DNA of 64,000 nt from Gordonia insulae (GCF_003855095.1 NZ_CP033972.1:4898001-4962000); one strand, 5' to 3'. Positions 44,310 through 53,830 are shown, counted from the stretch's first letter. Notes: generated by a model not told the origin, from the sequence alone. Numbers and translations: made by a program.

Positions 44310-45692
44310 GTGAGCGTTGCCCTGGTTCTCGCGGCGATCGCGATCGCATTGTTCTGCGGAGTCTTTCTGGGACTCGGCTGGCACGGCCGCGGCTGGAGTT
44401 CACTCCGTCTGCGGCGAGTCGCCCCCGCATCCCGCGCCGCGCAGACGCCGATCGGGCCCGCGGATGTGACCACCGAGGTGGTCGAGGCGCGCTCGATCGT
44501 CGCCAACGCCCCGCGCGAGGTCGCCGCGGCCGCCGAATTGCGCGACTCCGACGTCGCACTGACCACCGATGACGGCCGGATGACCAAGGCCGGTCTGCTC
44601 AGCCTGATCGTGCGACACAGCGAGAACGCCGTCGCGGTCGTCGACCAGTTCCGCGACGTCGTGCTCTACAACCACCAGGCCGTCGAACTCGGCGTGGTCC
44701 GCGACCGGCTCCTCGCCGACGCGGTGTGGGACGCGGCCAAGGAAGTCCTCGACACCGAGGAACAGGCGCGCTTCGAGTTCAGTCCGCCGCAATCCTCGCT
44801 CGGTTTCGTCTCCACCGGACGCGCGACCGCCCCACATGTGGAGTCGGTGCGCTGTCTGGTCCGCCTCGTCGCCCACGGTTCCGAGCGATACGCCGTGGTG
44901 TACGGGATGGACGACACCGAGCACAGCCGTGTGGAGGCCACCCGGCGCGATTTCGTCGCGAACGTCTCGCACGAGTTGAAGACCCCGGTCGGCGCGATCG
45001 GCCTGCTCACCGAGGCCCTGCTCGAATCGGCCGACGACGAGCAGTCCGTCGAACACTTCGGTCGCCGGGTCCTGACCGAGGCCGACCGGATGGGCAACAT
45101 GGTCAGTGAACTCATCGCACTCTCGCGCCTGCAGGGCGGCGAGACGTCGGAGTTCGCGACCGTCGACGTCGACGAACTGGTGTCCGAGGCCATCGCCACG
45201 GCCACCACCTCCGCCGAGGCGGTCGGGATTACGCTGCAGGCCGACGCGCCGTCCGGACTGACCGTGCGTGGCGATCGCCGGCTGCTGCTGACCGCGTTGA
45301 GCAATCTGGTGGTCAACGCGATCGCGTATTCGCCGCCCAACACGACCGTCTCGGTCAGTCGCCGGATCACGGCCTTCGACGGTCGCCCGATGGTGACGAT
45401 CGCGGTGACCGATCGTGGTATCGGCATCGCCGCCGACGATCAGGAGCGCGTCTTCGAGCGCTTCTTCCGCGTCGACAAGGCGCGGTCGCGGCTGACCGGC
45501 GGCACCGGGCTCGGTCTGGCGATCGTCAAGCACGTCGCGGCCAACCACGGCGGCTCGATCGGCCTCTGGAGCAAACCCGGTACCGGCTCGACCTTCACCC
45601 TCCGCATCCCACAGGACCTGACCGCCGAGATCGTCGGTCCGGTGGAAGATCTCCCGGAACGTCCACCCCAACCAAAGGAATTGCATCGGTGA
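44310..45692 (+). CDS. senX3: Sensor histidine kinase SenX3
   Basis: 460 residues. One N-terminal transmembrane helix (about 2-22), a PAS-like domain (about 85-205), the dimerisation and phosphoacceptor box NVSHELKTPVG with His221, and an ATPase domain with the N box LSNLVVNAIAYSP, G1 DRGIGIA and G2 GTGLGLAIVKH. It phosphorylates RegX3 when phosphate is low. The stop overlaps the regX3 GTG. Orthologue of Rv0490. Confidence 0.96.
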   Translation: MSVALVLAAIAIALFCGVFLGLGWHGRGWSSLRLRRVAPASRAAQTPIGPADVTTEVVEARSIVANAPREVAAAAELRDSDVALTTDDGRMTKAGLLSLIVRHSENAVAVVDQFRDVVLYNHQAVELGVVRDRLLADAVWDAAKEVLDTEEQARFEFSPPQSSLGFVSTGRATAPHVESVRCLVRLVAHGSERYAVVYGMDDTEHSRVEATRRDFVANVSHELKTPVGAIGLLTEALLESADDEQSVEHFGRRVLTEADRMGNMVSELIALSRLQGGETSEFATVDVDELVSEAIATATTSAEAVGITLQADAPSGLTVRGDRRLLLTALSNLVVNAIAYSPPNTTVSVSRRITAFDGRPMVTIAVTDRGIGIAADDQERVFERFFRVDKARSRLTGGTGLGLAIVKHVAANHGGSIGLWSKPGTGSTFTLRIPQDLTAEIVGPVEDLPERPPQPKELHR

Positions 45693-46375
45693 CGCACGTA
45701 CTGATCGTCGAGGACGAGGAATCCCTGGCCGACCCGTTGGCCTTCCTCCTCCGCAAAGAAGGCTTTGAGGCCAGTGTCATCAACGATGGGGCACAGGCAC
45801 TCTCGGCCTTCGATCGGGTCAGTCCCGACATCGTCCTGCTCGACCTCATGCTGCCGGGCATGTCCGGCACCGAGATCTGCAAGTCGCTACGGGCACGCTC
45901 GACCGTGCCGGTGATCATGGTGACCGCCCGGGACAGTGAGATCGACAAGGTCGTCGGACTCGAACTCGGCGCCGACGACTACGTCACCAAGCCCTACTCG
46001 GCGCGGGAACTGATCGCGCGCATCCGCGCGGTGCTGCGGCGCGGCGGAGACGCGGGCGAGGAGGACCTGTCCATCGGCGTACTCGAGGAGGGGCCGGTCC
46101 GGATGGATGTCGAGCGACACACCGTCGCCGTGAACGGCGAGCCGATCACGTTGCCGCTCAAGGAGTTCGATCTGCTCGAGTATCTGCTCCGCAACGCCGG
46201 CCGGGTCCTCACCCGTGGCCAGCTGATCGACCGGGTGTGGGGCGCCGACTATGTCGGGGACACCAAGACGCTCGACGTCCACGTTAAGCGTCTGCGGTCC
46301 AAGATCGAACCGGACCCGGGTAATCCCAAGCACCTCGTGACGGTGCGCGGCCTCGGCTACAAGTACGAGCCGTGA
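45689..46375 (+). CDS. regX3: Response regulator RegX3
   Basis: 228 residues. Receiver domain with Asp52 (VLLDLMLPGMSG), acidic VEDEE at 8-12 and Lys in YVTKPYS, then an OmpR/PhoB winged helix (LPLKEFDLLEYLLRNAGRVLTRGQL, TLDVHVKRLRSKIE, VRGLGYKYEP). It governs phosphate uptake genes. Co-translated with senX3. Confidence 0.96.
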   Translation: MTHVLIVEDEESLADPLAFLLRKEGFEASVINDGAQALSAFDRVSPDIVLLDLMLPGMSGTEICKSLRARSTVPVIMVTARDSEIDKVVGLELGADDYVTKPYSARELIARIRAVLRRGGDAGEEDLSIGVLEEGPVRMDVERHTVAVNGEPITLPLKEFDLLEYLLRNAGRVLTRGQLIDRVWGADYVGDTKTLDVHVKRLRSKIEPDPGNPKHLVTVRGLGYKYEP

Positions 46376-46378
46376 GCC

Positions 46379-47242
46379 TCACTCATCGAGCAACTCGTAC
46401 TTGATGTCGGTCTCGCGACGCGTCGTCGCGGCGGCGGTTGCCGGGTGGACGGCGATGAGTCCCAATCCGTTTCGGCGACGGCACGCCGCCGCCAGCACGT
46501 CATAGGCGGCCTCGCCGATCAGCTCGATCAGCTCGGGTCGATAGGACTCCCACACCTGGGTGGCGCCGACGTGCGCGTCGGGTGACCCCGAGCAGTACCA
46601 CTTGAGGTCATGTCCGCCCTCGCCCCAGCCGCGACGATCGAACTCGGTGAGCGTGGTCCGCAGCACCTCGGTGCCGTCGGGGCGTTCCACCCAGTCCTCC
46701 TCCCGTCGCATCGGGAGCTGCCAGCAGACCTCGGGCTTGACCGTCAACGGCTCGATCCCACGACGCAGGGCCATCGAGTGCAGTGCGCAACCGGCGCCAC
46801 CGTGGAAGCCCGGCCGATTCAAGAAGATGCAGGCGCCCTTGTACTTTCGGGTCTTGAGGGCAGGCTCGTCGTCGAGGTCGCCCTCCTCCAGGTAGCCGCG
46901 CGGGCCGAGTGGGTCCTTGCCGGAACCCTTCTTGTGGAATTGCCAGTCGTCCTCGGTCAGCATCGACATCGCCTTGGCGAGTTTCTTGCGGTCGTCCTTG
47001 TCGGACAGGTAGGCGCCATGGCTGCAGCAGCCGTCGTCCTCGCGACCCTCGATGATCCCCTGGCATGCCGGGGTGCCGAAGACACACGTCCAATGCGAGA
47101 GCAGCCATGTCATGTCCGCGTTGATGACGTGTTCAGGGTTCTCGGGGTCGGCGAATTCGTACCATTCGCGAGGGAAGTCGAGATCTACCTCGGGCGCTGG
47201 TCTCATGCGCGTCGGAGCGTCGGTGCGGGCCACGATGTCCAC
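46379..47242 (-). CDS. Conserved Cys-rich protein, Rv0495c-like
   Basis: 287 residues, no assigned reaction. Cysteines recur in conserved-looking pockets: [51 protein letters not shown] and WYCSGSPD. The layout resembles metal or Fe-S proteins of the YkgJ/DUF3109 kind, but I cannot assign it firmly. Its position between regX3 and ppx matches Rv0495c (recalled). The ATG at 47242 is used; MRPAPEV at residue 13 is a second choice. Confidence 0.78.
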   Translation of the reverse strand: MDIVARTDAPTRMRPAPEVDLDFPREWYEFADPENPEHVINADMTWLLSHWTCVFGTPACQGIIEGREDDGCCSHGAYLSDKDDRKKLAKAMSMLTEDDWQFHKKGSGKDPLGPRGYLEEGDLDDEPALKTRKYKGACIFLNRPGFHGGAGCALHSMALRRGIEPLTVKPEVCWQLPMRREEDWVERPDGTEVLRTTLTEFDRRGWGEGGHDLKWYCSGSPDAHVGATQVWESYRPELIELIGEAAYDVLAAACRRRNGLGLIAVHPATAAATTRRETDIKYELLDE

Positions 47243-47360
47243 GGTAACCGTCGGCGACGCGCGACGCCGGATCGCACGCCGTGCCCCCGGTGCCCCTGCG
47301 CGGCAGCGTGACGATCCGGGTTGGATCCGGGTCTGTGGTGTGGCGTCGGCGACGACACAC

Positions 47361-47366
47361 TAGGGT
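47361..47366 (+). promoter_or_regulatory. Leaderless -10 element of ppx
   Basis: TAGGGT, 8 bases, GTG at 47375. Confidence 0.55.
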
Positions 47367-47374
47367 TGGCGGAC

Positions 47375-48412
47375 GTGCGTCTAGGAGTGCTCGACGTGGG
47401 CAGCAACACCGTCCACCTACTGGTGGTCGATGCCCATCGCGGTGGCCACCCGACCCCGATGAGTTCCACCAAATCCGTCCTACGTCTCGCCGAGCAGATC
47501 GACGAGCGTGGGCGACTCACCGACCGCGCGGCCGGCAAGCTGATCGAGTCCGTGGACGAGTTCACCCACATCGCGTCGACGTCGGGTTGCGAACAGATCA
47601 TGGCGTTCGCGACGTCGGCGGTGCGCGACGCCCGCAACAGCGACGAGGTGCTCGCCGAGGTCGCCCGCAAGACCGGCGTGCAGGTGCAGGTGCTGTCGGG
47701 CCGCGACGAGGCGCGACTGACCTCGCTGGCGGTGCGCCGGTGGTACGGGTGGAGCGCCGGACGGATCCTGGCTCTCGACATCGGTGGCGGCTCGCTGGAG
47801 ATGTCGAACGGCGTGGACGAGGAACCGGACTGCGCGCTGTCGCTGCCGCTCGGCGCCGGACGACTCACCCGCGAGTGGCTGCCCGGCGACCCCCCGGACC
47901 GTCGACGGGTCGCGGTACTGCGTGACTGGCTCGACGCCGAGCTGCGCCCGGCGGCCAAGGACCTGCTCGGGCCGGGCACACCCGACCTCGCGGTCGGGAC
48001 GTCGAAGACCTTCCGGAGTCTGGCCCGGCTGACCGGTGCCGCGCCGTCGAGTGCCGGCCCTCGGGTGAAGCGCGAGCTCACCTCGAGCGGATTGCGGCAG
48101 CTCATCTCCTTCATCTCGCGGATGACGCGCGACGACCGTGCCGAGCTCGAGGGCGTGAGCGCCGACCGGGCAGGTCAACTGGTCGCCGGAGCCCTCGTCG
48201 CGGAGGCGGCCATGCGGGCGCTGTCAGTCGATACACTTGAGATCTGTCCGTGGGCGCTGCGCGAGGGGGTCATCCTGCAACGGCTCGATGCCGAACCGGC
48301 GCGGACTGCGGAGGGAATCGGAACCGAGGCGATCGGAACCGAGGAGCTCGGGACCGGCGCCATCGGGAACCGGGCCGCGGGAACCGGGGGAGCGGGCCGC
48401 GGCGTTGGATGA
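47375..48412 (+). CDS. ppx: Ppx/GppA phosphatase family (exopolyphosphatase)
   Basis: 345 residues, the short two-domain form of actinobacteria. ASKHA-fold motifs: VLDVGSNTVHLLVVD (phosphate 1), FATSAVRDARNS, LALDIGGGSLEM (phosphate 2) and VGTSKTFRSLARL. It removes phosphate from polyphosphate ends or pppGpp; the M. tuberculosis counterpart (Rv0496) is described as Ppx1. The last 35 residues are low complexity (GIGTEAIGTEELGTGAIGN), from short DNA repeats. The GTG start is fixed by the family N-terminus and TAGGGT. Confidence 0.92.
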   Translation: MRLGVLDVGSNTVHLLVVDAHRGGHPTPMSSTKSVLRLAEQIDERGRLTDRAAGKLIESVDEFTHIASTSGCEQIMAFATSAVRDARNSDEVLAEVARKTGVQVQVLSGRDEARLTSLAVRRWYGWSAGRILALDIGGGSLEMSNGVDEEPDCALSLPLGAGRLTREWLPGDPPDRRRVAVLRDWLDAELRPAAKDLLGPGTPDLAVGTSKTFRSLARLTGAAPSSAGPRVKRELTSSGLRQLISFISRMTRDDRAELEGVSADRAGQLVAGALVAEAAMRALSVDTLEICPWALREGVILQRLDAEPARTAEGIGTEAIGTEELGTGAIGNRAAGTGGAGRGVG

Positions 48413-48509
48413 CCGGTGCACGCGATCGGGGATCGCCGGCGCCACCGGACACACGCATACACATGTCCCGCGCGGGGCGGGTTGAACTCGAGGACGGAGA
48501 GCGCACTTC

Positions 48510-50264
48510 ATGGCTGAGGAACCGGATTCGGGATCCAGCGGCGCCGGTAGCGGGCCGGATGCCGCCGACTCGCGACCGATCTCTGTGTCGGAGTTGTTGG
48601 CACGTAGCCGCGAAGCGGGTGGCTCGACCGGCGGTACGCGAGAAGGGCGCGGACGGCGACGTGTCGGTCGTGAGGGATCGGTGTCGGTCTCCGAACTGAC
48701 CGGCGAGATCCCGCGCGTCCGCTCGATCCCCGCCGAGGAGGCCCCGAACCCGACAGAGGTCCCGAACCGGACAGAGGCACCGAGTCGGACGCCGGCGGCC
48801 AAGCAGGCGCCCGCGCCGCAACCGACGACCGCGCCGCAACCGACCACCGCCTCGCAACCGACCCCGCCCCGGCGCCCGACTCCTGCGCCGGAACCGACTG
48901 CGACCTCGGCCCCTGCACCGACACCGACTCCGGCAGCGGGACCGACTCCGACAGCGGCCCAGGCCCCGGCCGAGAACGCGCCGGCCGCCGGCGGTCCGAT
49001 TGCCGGCCGACGTCCTGAGACCCCGTCGTTCCCGCGATCGGCGAATCCCGTCGCCCGACGTTATGCGGAGGACCGGCCCATCGCGGACCGCTCCACGGCG
49101 CCCGGCCGAGGCCAGGACGGACCGTCATGGCCCGCAGGTGCCACTGCCAGCGGCATGCCGGGGTACGCCCAGCCCTCCACCCGGGACTTCAGTTCGGATG
49201 CGGTGGCGAGGCGCCTGGCGCCTGATCGGACCGACGTGGGCGGGGTGGCATCGAAGCGCGGGTCGGGCGCCGACGAGGACAACGCCAACGCCGTCACCGG
49301 CATCATCCCGATCGTCGACGATCAGGCCGAGGGTCTCGTCGTCGTCGATGCGGACGACGTCGACGTGGTGGATCTGGCATCGCCCGCCGGCGGCTCGGAC
49401 GATCCCGCCGGCTTCGCCGAGGTGATGGACGACTTCGAGGCCTACCGCGCTTTCGCCGACGTCGAAGAAGAGGAGCCGGCACCCAAGAAGAGTCGCTTCG
49501 GGTGGCGGAAGAAGAAGGCGGACCGCTCGGCCCGGCCCGCGGCCGCCCGAGCCCGCGAACACGGCGCGAACCCGGCCGCGTTCACCGCCGCGCCGGTGCC
49601 GGAACCCGCCCCGACCGCCCGGCCGACACCGACCGCCGACGACGAGATCGTCGAGATCGACGAGAACCCCACCGATACGGTCGACCCGGTCACCGACGTA
49701 CCGGACTCCATTCCCGCGGAGCGTCCCGCCGAGATCGTCGACCACACGAATGACGTGGACGACCGGATCGACATCGACGATGAACCGGTCGAGCACGAAC
49801 CGATCGACGACGCGGTCGACGCCTCGACCGAGCCGGTCGAGTCACCCGTCGGTGTCTTCACGGCGCCGGTGGCCGCCGCGGCCGTCCCGGCCGCCGATCA
49901 CGCCGACGACGAGCCGATCGAGACCACCACCGATCCGGCGACCGTACGGGCCGAACTCACCGGCGGTGAACGCGAACCCGCCGAGGCCCATGCGGGCCGC
50001 GAGTTCTCACCGGCGGTCGCGTGGCTGTTGATCATCGGGCAGTCCCTGGCCGGCCTCGCCGTCGGCGTCGGACTGTTCTGGGGATTCACCGAGCTGTGGA
50101 AGTGGAACGTCTACTTCGCGCTGGTTCTCGCCGTGCTGGTCATCTTCGGCATCGTGACGTTTGCGCACGTGGTCCGCCGGACCAAGGACCTCACCACCAC
50201 CCTGCTCGCGCTCGGCGTCGGACTGATCGTCACGATCGGCCCGCTGGTGCTGCTGGCAACCTGA
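48510..50264 (+). CDS. Pro/Ala-rich membrane protein with SVSEL motifs, Rv0497-like
   Basis: 584 residues. Two related short motifs open it: RPISVSELLARSREAG and REGSVSVSELTGEIPRVRS, split by an Arg-rich patch. A long disordered Pro/Thr/Ala and acidic region follows (residues 80-500, with a basic KKSRFGWRKKKADR patch near 330), and two to three transmembrane helices end it (about 508-582). M. tuberculosis Rv0497 has the same opening motifs and membrane end as recalled but is shorter. Function unknown; the SVSEL segments look like docking motifs. Confidence 0.75.
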   Translation: MAEEPDSGSSGAGSGPDAADSRPISVSELLARSREAGGSTGGTREGRGRRRVGREGSVSVSELTGEIPRVRSIPAEEAPNPTEVPNRTEAPSRTPAAKQAPAPQPTTAPQPTTASQPTPPRRPTPAPEPTATSAPAPTPTPAAGPTPTAAQAPAENAPAAGGPIAGRRPETPSFPRSANPVARRYAEDRPIADRSTAPGRGQDGPSWPAGATASGMPGYAQPSTRDFSSDAVARRLAPDRTDVGGVASKRGSGADEDNANAVTGIIPIVDDQAEGLVVVDADDVDVVDLASPAGGSDDPAGFAEVMDDFEAYRAFADVEEEEPAPKKSRFGWRKKKADRSARPAAARAREHGANPAAFTAAPVPEPAPTARPTPTADDEIVEIDENPTDTVDPVTDVPDSIPAERPAEIVDHTNDVDDRIDIDDEPVEHEPIDDAVDASTEPVESPVGVFTAPVAAAAVPAADHADDEPIETTTDPATVRAELTGGEREPAEAHAGREFSPAVAWLLIIGQSLAGLAVGVGLFWGFTELWKWNVYFALVLAVLVIFGIVTFAHVVRRTKDLTTTLLALGVGLIVTIGPLVLLAT

Positions 50265-50272
50265 GCGAGACC

Positions 50273-51199
50273 GTGACACAGCCCCCACCTCCGCCGCCTG
50301 CGGTCCCCGAGGTCCGCGACATCCCGATCGGGCTGTCCACGGCGTCGGTCTATCCGCAGAACACCGAGGCGGCGTTCGCGTATGCGGCCGAACTCGGTTT
50401 CGACGGCGTCGAGCTGATGGTGTGGGGTGAGGCGGTCAGCCAGGACATCCGCCACGTCGAGTACCTCTCCGAGCGATATCAGGTGCCGGTGCTGTCGATC
50501 CACGCCCCGTGCCTGCTGATCTCACAGCGGGTGTGGGGTCGGGACCCGCTGGTGAAGCTGGCGCGGTCGGTGCAGGCGGCCGAGGACCTCGGCGCGGAGA
50601 CGGTCGTCGTACATCCGCCGTTCCGGTGGCAGCGTGCCTACGTCGAGGGCTTCGACGACATGGTCGCCGAACTCGAGGACGACAGCGGGATCGCGATCGC
50701 AGTGGAGAACATGTTCCCGATGCGCGCCGATCGCCTCTTCGGTGCGGGTGAACGTTCCGCGCGGCGGCTCCTCGATCGGGGTGGGCGCCCGGGCCTGGCG
50801 GCGTCGGCGTTCGGGAAGTCGATCGACCCGACCGACGACGGCTACGCGCACTACACCCTCGATCTGTCGCACACCGCGACCGCGGGTGCCGATGCGCTGG
50901 CCATGTTCGACCGCATGGGTTCGGCGCTCACCCATCTCCACCTGGCCGACGGCGACGGCGCCGCGACCGACGAACATCTCATGCCCGGCGACGGCAACCA
51001 GCCCTGCGCCGAGGTGTGCCGCCGACTCGCCGACAGCGACTTCGACGGCGCGGTTGTGCTCGAGGTCACCACCAGCTCGGCGCGCACCAAACCCGAACGC
51101 AGTGCGCTGTTGGCACGTTCGCTAGATTTTGCCCGGCGGCACCTCGATCGGGGGCTGCCTTCAGACGAGTCCGGGCGGGTCCGATCAGAACGTGGCTGA
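50273..51199 (+). CDS. Sugar phosphate isomerase/epimerase-like TIM barrel
   Basis: 308 residues. AP-endonuclease-2 fold: IGLSTASVYPQNTEAAFAYAAELGFDGVELMV, LSIHAPCLL, VVVHPPFRWQ, AVENMFP, YTLDLSHTATAG, LTHLHLADGDG and the closing VVLEVTTSSA carry the His/Glu/Asp metal ligands of the family. Cytosolic, reaction unknown. Orthologue of Rv0498 by place and sequence. The GTG at 50273 lies nine bases past the upstream stop. Confidence 0.85.
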   Translation: MTQPPPPPPAVPEVRDIPIGLSTASVYPQNTEAAFAYAAELGFDGVELMVWGEAVSQDIRHVEYLSERYQVPVLSIHAPCLLISQRVWGRDPLVKLARSVQAAEDLGAETVVVHPPFRWQRAYVEGFDDMVAELEDDSGIAIAVENMFPMRADRLFGAGERSARRLLDRGGRPGLAASAFGKSIDPTDDGYAHYTLDLSHTATAGADALAMFDRMGSALTHLHLADGDGAATDEHLMPGDGNQPCAEVCRRLADSDFDGAVVLEVTTSSARTKPERSALLARSLDFARRHLDRGLPSDESGRVRSERG

Positions 51200-51242
51200 T
51201 CGCGGTGCTGCAACCAGGTCCGGCGCGACGAAAAGCGGAACG

Positions 51243-52106
51243 ATGACCGAGAAGTTGACCGAGATCCTGGTTCTCACCGAGGTGTCCCGACCGGGGGCCG
51301 ATCGCATCACCTATCGAGCCGTGATCGATCCGGTGTTCACCATCGGACCCAAGGTGCACGGCGGCAGCCTGCAGATGGTCGTCGCACACGCCGCCCGACG
51401 CGCGCTCGTCGAGCTGGCGTCGCCGGTCGCGCCGGACGCCGACGATCACGAGGCCGCCAAGATCCCCGTCGCCATCTCCAGTGACTACCTGGCCGCGCCC
51501 GACGCCGCCGAGATCGATCTCGAGGTGACAGTGCGCAAACGCGGTCGCACGGTCACCGTGATGACCGTGGACGCCGTGCAGAACGGTCGCACGATGGTGG
51601 CCTCGTCGGTCACCTGCGCCCGCCCGGACACCGGCGCCCCGCACCACACGTCGCCGACGGTCCTCGACGGCACGCCGGCCGACCCACCCGCCGACGGCAT
51701 CGGCCTCGACAACTCGCCGATCTCCGAGGTCAACCACCTCGGTCCGGCCCTGGACCTGGTGCTCGACGCGGAGACCTTCCCCATCGCGCGCGGGGAGAAG
51801 GGCGACCCGGTGGTCCGGGGCTGGGCCCGGCCGAAGGGCGGTGCCCACCCCGACACCGGCTTCGCGGTCCTCGTCTGCGACATCTCGCCGCCGGTCGTGA
51901 TGAACCTCGCCCTGTTCGGCTGGGCCCCGACCGTGCAGCTGACCACCTACGTTCGCCGCCATCCCGCTCCCGGCTGGTTGCGGTTCGCGGCGACGAGTAC
52001 CGAAGTGGGGCCCGGGATGTTCGAGGAGGATCATCTCGTGGTGGACTCGACCGGGACCGTCGTCGCGCAGTCGAGGCAGCTGGCGCTCATCCCGCAACGT
52101 TCGTGA
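51243..52106 (+). CDS. Double-hotdog thioesterase-like protein, Rv0499-like
   Basis: 287 residues. Two hotdog halves: PVFTIGPKVHGGSLQMVVAHAARRAL with strands IDLEVTVRKRGRTVTVM, then a C-terminal half with HLVVDSTGTVVAQSRQLALIP. This is the TesB-like acyl-CoA thioesterase layout. Substrate unknown. The ATG at 51243 matches the family start; only AAAGCGGA lies upstream. proC follows after 61 bases. Confidence 0.82.
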   Translation: MTEKLTEILVLTEVSRPGADRITYRAVIDPVFTIGPKVHGGSLQMVVAHAARRALVELASPVAPDADDHEAAKIPVAISSDYLAAPDAAEIDLEVTVRKRGRTVTVMTVDAVQNGRTMVASSVTCARPDTGAPHHTSPTVLDGTPADPPADGIGLDNSPISEVNHLGPALDLVLDAETFPIARGEKGDPVVRGWARPKGGAHPDTGFAVLVCDISPPVVMNLALFGWAPTVQLTTYVRRHPAPGWLRFAATSTEVGPGMFEEDHLVVDSTGTVVAQSRQLALIPQRS

Positions 52107-52167
52107 CGACGACTGTCGTGACCAGAGCGTGCATGACCCACACAGGCACATCAGGAAGGCATCACCC

Positions 52168-53037
52168 GTGACCGAACGCATCGCCATCGTTGGTGGCGGA
52201 AAGATCGGCGAGGCCCTGCTGGCCGGTCTGATCCAGTCCGGTAAGCAGACCAAGAATCTCGTCGTCGCCGAGAAGGTACCGAGCCGCGCCAAGGAGATCG
52301 CCGACGAGTACGGCGTACTGGTGACGGACCTGACGTCGGCGGCCGAGGGCGCCCAGTACGTGTTCCTGGCGATCAAGCCGGACGACGTCGACTCGGTGTT
52401 GCGGCAGCTGGCGGGTGCCGAGGACAACGCGGAATCCGAGCGGGTGACGGTCACGCTGGTCGCCGGTCTGCCGATCTCGCGCTACGAGAACGCGCTGCAG
52501 GCGGGCTCCCCGGTCGTGCGGGTCATGGCGAACACCCCGATGCTGGTCAACGAGGCGATGTCGGCGGTGTCGGCGGGCCGCTATGTCAGCGACGAGCAAC
52601 TCGCCGCGGTGACGGCACTTCTCGAGACGGTCGGCCGGGTCGCTGTGGTCCCGGAGAAACAGATGGACGCGGTCACCGCGGTCTCTGGCTCGGGGCCGGC
52701 CTACATCTTCCTGATGGCCGAGGCGATGATCGATGCCGGCGTTGCCCTCGGTCTCACGCGCATGCAGGCCACCGAGCTGACCGTGCAGACCGTGAAGGGC
52801 GCCGGGCTGCTGATGAGTGAATCGGGACTGTCGCCGGTGGATCTGCGGGCTGCGGTGACGTCGCCCGGCGGGACGACGGCGGCGGCGATCCGGGAGTTCG
52901 AGGCCAACGGCCTCCGACACGGCGTCTACCAGGCCACCCGGGCATGCGCGATGGTCAGCGCCAAGGGTCGGCTTCGACCCGACGTTGAGGGTTTGACGGG
53001 CTCCGGCGGGACACGAGGCGACTCCGACACCCCATGA
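52168..53037 (+). CDS. proC: Pyrroline-5-carboxylate reductase
   Basis: 289 residues. Last step of proline synthesis, NAD(P)H-dependent. Rossmann motif IVGGGKIGEALLAGL at the start, FLAIKPDDV, VRVMANTPMLVNEAMSAV, and the family signature TELTVQTVKGAGLLMSES with SPGGTTAAAI near the C-terminus. The GTG at 52168 has AGGAAGG nine bases upstream; an ATG at 52129 would add 13 residues before the Rossmann motif. Confidence 0.95.
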   Translation: MTERIAIVGGGKIGEALLAGLIQSGKQTKNLVVAEKVPSRAKEIADEYGVLVTDLTSAAEGAQYVFLAIKPDDVDSVLRQLAGAEDNAESERVTVTLVAGLPISRYENALQAGSPVVRVMANTPMLVNEAMSAVSAGRYVSDEQLAAVTALLETVGRVAVVPEKQMDAVTAVSGSGPAYIFLMAEAMIDAGVALGLTRMQATELTVQTVKGAGLLMSESGLSPVDLRAAVTSPGGTTAAAIREFEANGLRHGVYQATRACAMVSAKGRLRPDVEGLTGSGGTRGDSDTP

Positions 53038-53225
53038 TTTAGGGCCAAATCCAGAGAAAACCCCAGGATGTAGGGGTCGATGTCACTTTCGGCGCAATTT
53101 TCACACAACTCACGTCGCTTTTTTAACATCAGCCACGCTAAGCTCCTTTAAGCACGTGCGTGTCTGATGTCCGCCGGAGGGGAAGCCGGCGGCCGCGACG
53201 CGTGCTCCGGAGGTATGAGTAATTC
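53038..53225. other. AT-rich leader region before the BldC-like gene
   Basis: 188 bases, clearly lower in GC than the flanks around 53040-53150, with a T6 run and a candidate -10 TAAGCT (53139-53144). A hairpin CCGCCGG (53171-53177), loop AGGGGAAG, CCGGCGG (53186-53192) sits in the leader, 17 bases before the real ribosome site GGAGGT (53209-53214). Confidence 0.5.
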
Positions 53226-53459
53226 ATGGCATCTGCAGATAAGCCTGGTGACAGGACCGGCGCGGTGAGCAATGCGAACTCTGGCTCGCAGTTCCTCACG
53301 GTCGCCGAAGTCGCAGCGCTGATGCGCGTCTCGAAGATGACGGTCTACCGACTCGTGCACAGCGGCGAACTGCCTGCTGTCCGCGTCGGCCGTTCTTTCC
53401 GGGTGCACGCGAAAGCCGTGCACGATTACCTGGAGACCTCGTACTTCGACGTCGGCTGA
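53226..53459 (+). CDS. BldC-type (excisionase-like) DNA-binding protein
   Basis: 77 residues. A winged helix of the MerR/excisionase type: FLTVAEVAALMRVSKMTVYRLVHSGELPAVRVGRSFRVHAKAVHDYL. It matches actinobacterial BldC and M. tuberculosis Rv0500A, between proC and the small basic protein. BldC proteins bind DNA in head-to-tail arrays and time development in Streptomyces; the role in single-celled relatives is unknown. The disordered first 20 residues suggest a later start is possible. Confidence 0.9.
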   Translation: MASADKPGDRTGAVSNANSGSQFLTVAEVAALMRVSKMTVYRLVHSGELPAVRVGRSFRVHAKAVHDYLETSYFDVG

Positions 53460-53592
53460 CGCCACCGCGTTCGATACTCGCTCCCTCGGTCGTCGCCCTC
53501 CACGGGTGTCTCGGCCGGGGGAGTTGTGGGTTCTGCGGCTCTTCCTGGGCGGTCTCGACCGACCGGATTTTCGTCTGACCATCACCGACCGG

Positions 53593-53598
53593 TAATGT
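53593..53598 (+). promoter_or_regulatory. Candidate -10 element of the 33-residue protein gene
   Basis: TAATGT about 100 bases before the ATG at 53697, in a 237-base gap otherwise without a recognised gene. Confidence 0.35.
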
Positions 53599-53696
53599 GG
53601 GACTTCGCGTGCTGATGCCCACGCGTTGCGTCATGCATCGGCGGGGCACGCCAGAGAATTTCAGAGTAACCGCGTCAACTGTGAGGAAGCACCCCG

Positions 53697-53798
53697 ATGG
53701 GTTCAGTTATCAAGAAGCGCCGCAAGCGCATGTCGAAGAAGAAGCACCGCAAGTTGCTGCGGCGGACCCGGGTGCAGCGTCGCAAGCTCGGCAAGTAG
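53697..53798 (+). CDS. 33-residue highly basic protein (AURKAIP1/COX24 type)
   Basis: [20 protein letters not shown] followed by [13 protein letters not shown], then TAG: 21 of 33 residues are Lys, Arg or His. It looks the same as Rv0500B of M. tuberculosis as recalled. The related mitochondrial COX24/AURKAIP1 domain is a ribosomal small-subunit protein (mS38), and in mycobacteria such a peptide is known on the ribosome as bS22, so a ribosomal role is likely. GAGGAAG lies seven bases before the ATG. It is too short for normal gene finding. Confidence 0.88.
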
Positions 53799-53830
53799 TC
53801 CGAGCTCTCGGCCGGTTGCCGGGGCGCAGT

